Assembly: GCF_030272615.1 (NCBI RefSeq)
Contig: NC_081411.1
Coordinates: forward strand, 43,002,017 to 43,066,016
Origin: Cryptomeria japonica
Taxonomy: Eukaryota; Streptophyta; Pinopsida; Cupressales; Cupressaceae
DNA length: 64,000 nucleotides
Direction of reading: 5' to 3'
The notes beneath the pieces were generated by a model, which ran no database searches, was not told the DNA's origin, and saw only the letters and a list, made by a program, of their open reading frames with translations. The translations under genes were made by a program, and so were the position numbers. This document shows positions 57,297 to 64,000 of this stretch, piece after piece. Position 1 is the first letter of the stretch. Each line of letters begins with the position of its first letter.

Positions 57297-58556
57297 ATAC
57301 CAGGTACCAATGTCAATGACAATGAATCATTCACTGCAACAAAATGAAGATCAAGCTTGGAGACAACCTGCTTTGAGCATCATCTAGATACTCGTAAATA
57401 ACAGAAATATCGATACAATCAAAGTCTCACGGGAGCCATGCATAAATGTGTACAATCTAAGTCTTAATTGGAGCCATGCACCAAGTCTCACAAGGATATT
57501 CCTAATCTACGTGTACAAGAGGATTACATCAAATATGTCAACAATGACAAGATACAAAGAGGTGTGGCACTTTATGATAGTGCAAGTACAACATTGCTCA
57601 TCCAAGAGAAAAGAACATGATAGTACAAATCTGGAAATATGAAAATGATGCCACCAAGAAGCCCTGTAGAATACTGCAGAAAAAGATGCCTCTGATTAGG
57701 ATGTGGCCAAGAGATATAAAGGTGAAAATCAACCGCCAATTGGAAGCACTGCAAGATAGGTATGAAGTTGCAAGAAAAAATTGTGTTCCCAATTTGACTT
57801 ATTCCATGATATTTTTGTTTTTAAAATATTTTTAAAAATCTAAATAAAAACAATTTATTATAATCCATGCAAAAAAAATATATAAAAATTGGACCCTGCG
57901 GTGACCATAGAGCCTATGGGTCGTAGTACTCTGTGGTACCTGCAAGTATCCTACGAAGGTGGCTGCAGCGACCACCTACGGTACCCGCAGGTGGCCTGCG
58001 GACCAAAAAGGACCCCCCTTCCAAATTTTTTATTTTTTTAAATTAATAAAAACCAAAAATGCACCCCCCCCCCACCCGCCCGACAATTAAAATTCGATTT
58101 TAAATATTTTTTTCAAAAAAATTAATAAAAAAGAAAATATATATATATATTTTATTAAAAATTTAGACCTGTACCTGCAAGTTCATATGACGAGCCAGGA
58201 GGGGGAATTTTTTCGACTCGGGGTAACGAAGGCTGATTTCGATGAATTGACAGTCGATCTTGGGGTTTTTGGGCCTTCTGAGTGCAATGGAAATGACGGA
58301 TTTGGCCAAAAATGCTCCAAAATTGTAGATCGTTGCTGCGCCAAGTCACCACCCTCCACCTTCAAATGACTCTAGATTTGGCCTCGGATGTCAGATTTGG
58401 ATGAAACAAAAGGCGATTGTAACTTTCTCAGACCTCCTGAATCTAATGATTACCTTAGATTTAACCCAACAAGCTCCAATAATAACCTGTAATAGAAAGA
58501 TCCAAAATACAAAACCCCAAATTTCTCTCAATTGGCAAACCAATGACACTCTAATG
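57297..58556. other. Internal sequence of the pol-less element (PBS side)
   Basis: Apparently non-coding. It includes a GC-rich self-complementary stretch at about 57,895-58,010 (GGTACCTGCAAG..., GGTACCCGCAGGTGG) and a C-run at 58,062. Frames of 60-80 codons occur but have no domain. Confidence 0.6.
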
Positions 58557-58568
58557 CCTATGATACCA
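58557..58568 (-). promoter_or_regulatory. Primer binding site of the pol-less element
   Basis: The minus strand reads TGGTATCATAGG, immediately after the LTR end ATATCACA. It is a tRNA-Met-type primer site in a variant form. Confidence 0.85.
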
Positions 58569-59069
58569 TGTGATATTTTGCAAAGATCTAGAGGCAATGG
58601 AAAACACAAATAAAAGAGAATAAAATGTGACAAGAATAAATTGTATTCCTATCTATGATACAAAATGTTGATCAACTGGATCAACAATAAATCAATTACA
58701 TACAATGTAGATGAGCCTGCATATATAGGTAAGGCCATATGGATATGTGAGCACACAATCATGACATGTGGCTCAATAAGAAACAAGGGTAGGTAGGAAA
58801 TAGGTGTGGGTAGGTAGGAGAAACAATAAAATATTCCACATGAGGTGGATCACCCATCGAGGGTGGAATTATCATTCCACAATAAGTGGATATGATAAAG
58901 TAGTAACAATATCAACACCATAAAAGGTGGAAATTCTCCTAAACACACTATCCCAATGTGACACAAACACCCAAGTGTCTCATACCCAAACTACTATGAA
59001 ATGCATTATCCTAAGTAAACTTAAGTAAGGTGTAATAATATCCATGATGAATAATTATTTACACCAACA
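58569..59069 (-). repeat. 5' LTR of the pol-less element, 501 bp
   Basis: Starts TGTTGGTGTAAATAATTATT at 59,069 (minus) and ends TATCACA at 58,569. It is the counterpart of 42,830-43,275. Confidence 0.92.
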
Positions 59070-59079
59070 TTTTTCAATC

Positions 59080-59680
59080 AATTAAGCAATTTGATTTCTG
59101 ATTTTGGAAAGATAAATTCATAAAGAACATGCAATCCACTAGTAAATTCAAATTCAAAAATTAGGGCTTTGTGAAAATAACCTCTTAATTTTGAAAATTG
59201 ATTTAAAATTGGATCTAAGATTGCAAATTTTAATTTTAATTAACATTAACAATAAAATCCGAGATAAATAATCCAAAATTAGACAACCCACAAGCTCAAT
59301 TTTAAATTTAAAAATTAGGGCTTTTGAAAATTAGCCTCTAAATTTTTGAAAATTTGATTGAAAATTAAACTTGTAAATGAAATTTTGAATTGTGAAATGG
59401 GAAAACACTCAAATCTAATATAATTATTCCATATTAAGCAATTCACAAGATCAATTTTGAATTTAAAAATTAGGGTTTTGTTGATTTTAAGATCTAAATT
59501 GGTAAAATTCACTTGGGAATCAAACTTGTAAATAAAAATTTGAATTTTAAATTGCATAAACACTCAGCTTTGAGAACATAAATTATAATTAAAGGTGTGA
59601 GGAGTTGGGTTCAACAAAATGTGAAGGGTGAAAAATTAGGGTTTCCACCACAAGAAGGATGAAAACCGTTAATTTTTGCT
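59080..59680. repeat. Diverged tandem repeat of about 155 bp
   Basis: The phrase AAAAATTAGGG recurs at about 59,157, 59,311, 59,466 and 59,631, with neighbouring blocks (AAATTTAAAAATTAGGGCTTTTGAAAATTAG, ACTTGTAAAT, TTTGAATT) also recurring. Periods are about 154-165 bp, and three copies are clear. Confidence 0.7.
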
Positions 59681-60229
59681 TCAAGAACTTCACATTCAGA
59701 GGAGGGTTTGAATCCAATAGATTTAGTCACAAACTAGCAAGGCTAAGGACCAAAACTATTGATTGGATTCAAGGGGTGAATTTGTTTGCCCTCTTTTGTA
59801 AGTTGAATTTATGAAATTAGGGTAAAGTACTAGAAATGAAGGTAAAAACACAGAAAAAATGAGCTATAGTTGTCAAATTGAGCCATACGCCTGGATCTGA
59901 GAAATACATGCAAATTCAGATCTGATCCTCGAAGGGGCTCCTGATTTTTCGAGACCATGGTGGTGGTTGCCCTAGTCCAAATTTTTTGCACACCAAAGGG
60001 GGATTGATTCGTCACTATAAACGTAGATGGAGAAAAATATATTTGAAATCTTATGGGACAAGATCCAGATTTATTTCAACATCCTCCATAGAGTACCTGC
60101 AAAACGCACATAATGCAAACCAAGGTCTAATTAAAATATACATGCATGCTAAAAATTACTCCATTGCACTCCTTAAATCAAGATCTTATGTAAATAATAA
60201 GGCTTTCACAAGCACACACAAGAAGCTAT
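59681..60229. other. Non-coding, probable leader of the adjacent LTR element
   Basis: No gene is supported. From position, this may be the internal leader or U5 part of the minus-strand LTR that starts at 60,814. I could not place the LTR end or a primer site with confidence. Confidence 0.35.
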
Positions 60230-60814
60230 GATTTATTGGAGATTTGAAATATGATAAATACAAAATAAGAATGCTACAATGCAAAAGTAAGCTCCAATAC
60301 TAGATTGTCAGATTGATAAATTGCTTATTAGGATTGATAAAAGATGAAAAAATCCTCTTATATAGAATACCTTTTAGAAAATGGAGGGATAGGATTAAGA
60401 GGTGAAAAGAATAAATGGTTGGCTAGGATTAAAGGGAAAGTATAGAAAATAATAAAATAATAAGAGGGTAGTTAGCAAAAATAATAAAATAATAAAGGGG
60501 GTAGGTAGAAGAAAATTAAAAGATAAATGACATGTGTCATAGAGAGAAAAAGCTAATGAATTAATTAAATAAATAAAATTTATTTAATTAATAGAGAAAG
60601 TGGGACCAATTAAATAAATAAAATATTTATTTAATTTAGGAAAAGATAATTTAAGTAAATAAAAATATTTATTTAAATTGAGAAAGGCTTAGAAGAGGAT
60701 AAATGAATTAATTAAATAAATAGGAATTTATTTAATTAATAAAAGACTTGGGATAAAATAATTAAATAAATGAAATCTTTATTTAATTAAATGGGACGAT
60801 TTTAGGTGTCTACA
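60230..60814 (-). mobile_element. Gypsy-like LTR starting TGTAGACACC
   Basis: The minus strand starts TGTAGACACCTAAAATCGTC at 60,814. It runs through TTTAATTAATAAATAAA-rich sequence and reaches a TATA box (CTATATAAG, 60,357-60,365). The terminus and AT-rich body match the paired arms at 32.3-34.4 kb, so they are one family. The inner end is not resolved. Confidence 0.65.
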
Positions 60815-61576
60815 GTAAATAATGCCTATCTTGAAGATCACAGCTCCGTACCTATTTCATGCACACAAAAATAAAGGGAAATAGGTTGGGAATATGGGTT
60901 TGCCTAAGTCAAACCCTGTTTTTGGAATTAACCATGAAATAGAGATAAAAGATGATTGAATTGTTGTAATTGAATATTCTCCTTTTGAGGGAGATATTGA
61001 GTAATGACCGAAAACCAAATGATATTTTTTTTGTGAAGTTTTGTTTGTCTCCATTCAAGATTAGGGTTTCATGAACTCTTTAATAAAATAGGATGTGAAT
61101 GTCCACTTCAACACTTGAATCTTGACTTTATTGTTGATCTAAGGCTTGAAGGAAAATTGATTACTTGCTCAATTGCTTGAATGTTTGATTGCTTGATGTC
61201 AAATTGAATCTCATGTGTGTGTATATAATGATTATCTCTCCAAATGAGAGGGGAAAGCCTCCTTTTATACTTGCATGTTGAAAAAATTACTAATTTTCTG
61301 ACGAGCTGACACGAGGTTGGGTTTCTCACTCAAATTTGAAATGGAAAAAAGGGTTTAAAGAGGGGCCCAAATATGGAGGAGCAAGGCGTGGCACCCTTGT
61401 CCTATTTAGGACCATGGCATGGCGCCCTAGTCCTACCCCATTTTAGTAACGAAATGGAGTCATATTTGCATGGTGTGAGCAAAATTAGGTTCCAGTCAGA
61501 CCTAAAGGTGTAAACGTAGAGGTAAGGACACAAATATGGTCAGAATGGTAAAGGGGTACAGTTTTAGGACACTACA
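60815..61576 (-). mobile_element. Gypsy-like LTR starting TGTAGTGTCC
   Basis: The minus strand starts TGTAGTGTCCTAAAACTGTA at 61,576. A TATA box (TATAAAA, 61,263-61,269) is followed by the GGAGGCTTTCCCCTCTCATTTG leader. It ends where the second LTR (TGTAGACACC) begins. No primer site follows, so the inner part was probably cut by that insertion or a deletion. Confidence 0.6.
61263..61269 (-). promoter_or_regulatory. LTR TATA box
   Basis: TATAAAA on the minus strand, about 310 bp from the LTR start, in the place expected for an LTR promoter. Confidence 0.5.
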
Positions 61577-61649
61577 ATTATATATAAAAGTAGAAATTGA
61601 ATAATAATAAAAAATCATTAAAAAAGAGGGGTCAATGAGATGTCATAAA

Positions 61650-62028
61650 GAAAAGAGTGAATTTTTTTCTCACGTATATGACTTAAGGCCTATTACATAA
61701 ACAAAAAAACAAAAAAAAACGTAATCAAAACATTATAGTTTTTATGGATGTAAAAATTTCATCACTTTAAAAAATGGATTACACCCCCTTAGAGAGGATT
61801 ATCTCCTGTAGTACACTGTATATTTTTTTAAATCAATTAAAATGTTATAATATATTTTAAATTTATAAACTTGATCTAGTGTTTGATTATAAAAGCCTAC
61901 TTGCAATAAGTTAAAAAAACATAATAAAACTATTGAAATATGTTAAAAAAAGATATCCAACTTGTATGCACAATAGAAAAGAGAATTTTAGATTTTTATG
62001 AAAGCACTTCTTATTGGAAAAATATACA
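61650..62028 (+). repeat. Dispersed repeat, copy B (copy A at 10.6 kb)
   Basis: Same orientation as copy A, with similarity from CTCACGTATATGACTTAA to CTTCTTATTGGAAAAATATA. The ends are sharp, as for a transposed unit. Confidence 0.8.
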
Positions 62029-63560
62029 TCTATAGAAATAGCACTTTTTGTAGTGCCTAAAATTATAACAAAAATCTATCCTAGCTATAAATTTTTCATC
62101 ACATTTTTTCATTATAATGATGATCCAATTTCAAACTTCTTTCTATTAGATAACACCCATAAATTCATATATATTAGACAATTAAAAAAAAAAGAGTTAA
62201 CAAAATTTACTTAATTTTATCAATTCAAACCTATTTCCAATAACTCCAAAGAAACTTTGAATGGGTTCCATACCCTACCTAGTTTACCAAAAAAAAAAAA
62301 AAAAACCCCTCTATTTGTATAAAATCCTTGCCATTGCCTCTATTTTTCCATTTCTTAGAATCCTCTAGAGATAAGTTTGCTCAAATTGACAATGCTTGTG
62401 CATATACCTTTATTAAGTGCATTTCTACCTCTAATATTGAAGTAATTAACCTCATGGATCCTAGAGGAGGGTGACTCCCTTCTTGACATTCAATATAGTT
62501 GAAAGTTTCTAATAATTGATTATGTAGGGCATGTAAAGGTGAACAAAAGAATCTTATGGGTGTCCACATCACAATCTATTGCAGGGAATGGTAGAGCAAA
62601 AATGGGCAATAGGTACGAAAAGTTAGTTGGCCAAGAATAGGAAAAGTTTCCAAAAAAAGGAAAAGTGAAATCGGATTAAAAAAAGGTAAACCCAACTATG
62701 ACCAATATATATTATGCTAAGAACTCTATGGCAGCATTAGACATAATTAACGATTTATTAAACTTATACATTATTAAAGAAAATAGATAGAAGTTAATGT
62801 CTAGTGACTTTTTATTTCTTATTTAAGTAAATAAAATAACTTTTAACTCTTAAATAAATATAAATAAAATGTGTTAATAATTTATTTTATTTATTAATAT
62901 TTTTATGTAAGTATTAATTTTATATATAGAAAGGAAAATAAGCTTTTATAAAATTTAATCTAGATTAGTAAAATGATATATCTATAGTGAATTTTTAATT
63001 ATTTTAAATTTTTATTGATTAATATATTTATATTTATAGAGTAAAATAGAATTTTGTTAAATTCTAATATTTTAGTCATTTTTATAAAGATAATTCATTA
63101 CTTATTATTTTGGAAGATTATTATCCTGTTTAAACTTTATATTTGTAGTTTTAAATTGTGAATGTGATAAAAAAAAATTGATATCAATTCCATGGGTTAT
63201 TTAGTCTTAGCTCAATAACCAAATGTGTCATCTCTTTTGGCATGTATGACCAACAATCCAAACCCATGGATGGCATGGAGCATAGACCTAAACACCTGTG
63301 AATCATTTCACGTGAATGTTCAACAATCCAAACTCAATGAGGGTACTGAGTGCAGGCCTAAACAATTATGAATTTTTTGACATGAATATCAATAATAGCA
63401 TCAATGTTGAGGTTTAAACTAGAAAGAAAATTGGATCAATGAAGGCACAAGCCTATAATTGCAATGACCTAGTGAGGGTTCAAACCTTGGTGGCTACAAC
63501 AAAAACAAAACCAATTAACCATCACACAATGGGATGAACCCCTCTCCATCAGATGAGTGT
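62029..63560. other. AT-rich intergenic sequence
   Basis: No gene is supported. An A-run lies at 62,287-62,304. A diverged 70-bp tandem repeat (CAACAATCCAAAC at 63,251 and 63,321) lies near the right end. Confidence 0.55.
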
Positions 63561-64000
63561 TGTAATGCCCCTCCCTCTTTTGGCTTGTCAGACCTTGTGA
63601 TTTGTGTTATGTGTGGTTCGACCCTTATTTTGGTGTTGGTCGATTTTGGTTTTGGATTGTGATGCTTGACTATGCTACCTGGATTTCTATGTGACAATGA
63701 TTTTTTATGTTATGTGGTTGATTAGAGTAGTGATGTTATTTGATGTATCTTCACTTGGTGTGTGTGTGTGTGTGTGTGTGTTAGATGATTATAGATGTGT
63801 ATCTGCCTTGTTCTTACACTTCTTATCATCTCTGACATTGTTTATGTGGTTGTGATTATTAATTATACGGCAATGTCTTCTATGGAATCATATGATGTAG
63901 TATATGAAGTGGTTATTAGATGTTATTCATATTCGATATTTCATTATTGGACTAGTTTATTTATGAGTTTCTTTACATTTATCGATGTATACTAGGTTGA
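63561..64000 (+). mobile_element. Possible gypsy LTR, cut by the window edge
   Basis: TGTAATGCCCCTCCCTC at 63,561 resembles the TGTAATGCCC terminus of plant gypsy LTRs. A (GT)n run at about 63,759-63,781 lies inside. The far end is outside the window, so this is tentative. Confidence 0.35.

Larger units (their letters stand above)
42830..59069 (-). mobile_element. Pol-less LTR element hosting nested insertions
   Basis: The 3' LTR is at 42,830-43,275 and the 5' LTR at 58,569-59,069, both copia-type in ends and primer site. A possible TTTTT duplication flanks them (42,825-42,829 and 59,070-59,074). After removing the LINE (43,652-57,276, including the chromovirus) and one copy of its target site, only about 1.65 kb of internal sequence remains. 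None of it is recognisably coding, so the element was already a non-autonomous or deleted derivative when the LINE entered. Confidence 0.82.

Overview
The window is nuclear DNA of a seed plant, most likely a conifer or other gymnosperm. It is AT-rich and has one convincing host gene in 64 kb, with most of the remainder in stacked and decaying retroelements. That gene is a TIR-NB-LRR (TNL) gene whose TIR domain opens with FDVFINHRGPDVK, a form I associate with conifer TNLs. I saw no bacterial or organellar gene organisation, no rRNA gene, no credible tRNA gene and no CRISPR array.

Layout, left part. 1-13.8 kb is mostly non-coding: local tandem duplications, foldback sequences, a copia-type LTR remnant (7.1-7.9 kb), and a decayed coiled-coil ORF of a repeat family (8.0-10.5 kb). 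The TNL gene occupies 13,823-18,138 on the minus strand. Its five exons give a continuous 1,061-codon frame with GT/AG at every junction. Directly upstream, a block of about 0.5 kb (18,224-18,691) recurs at 20,725-21,221. A minus-strand copia fragment (gag, protease, integrase; no RT seen) lies between the two copies.

Middle. 23,307-25,580 is bounded by perfect 24-bp terminal inverted repeats and filled with a long purine tract and a 42-bp minisatellite. A copia LTR follows (25,644-26,602), then opposed fragments of a Ty3/gypsy pol (27.7-28.8 kb), then a 2.15-kb inverted pair of LTR-like arms (32,257-34,409). 34,890-42,067 is a minus-strand LTR element with PBS and PPT but no recognisable protease, RT or integrase. 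It has a coiled-coil ORF with four CCHC knuckles and a second, unrecognised ORF of about 1,000 codons that is split by a small TIR element.

Right part. 42,830-59,069 is a three-level nest. A pol-less LTR element (minus) was entered by a full-length LINE (plus, about 5.7 kb, 20-bp target duplication). The LINE was in turn entered by a Ty3/gypsy chromovirus (plus, 7.9 kb, LTRs of about 1.59 kb, target duplication CTCAG). Beyond it lie two abutting gypsy-like LTRs on the minus strand (60.2-61.6 kb), a second copy of a repeat also found at 10.6 kb, and a possible further LTR at the right edge.

Only the TNL gene looks able to encode an intact host protein. All transposon ORFs seen carry stops, frameshifts or large deletions.
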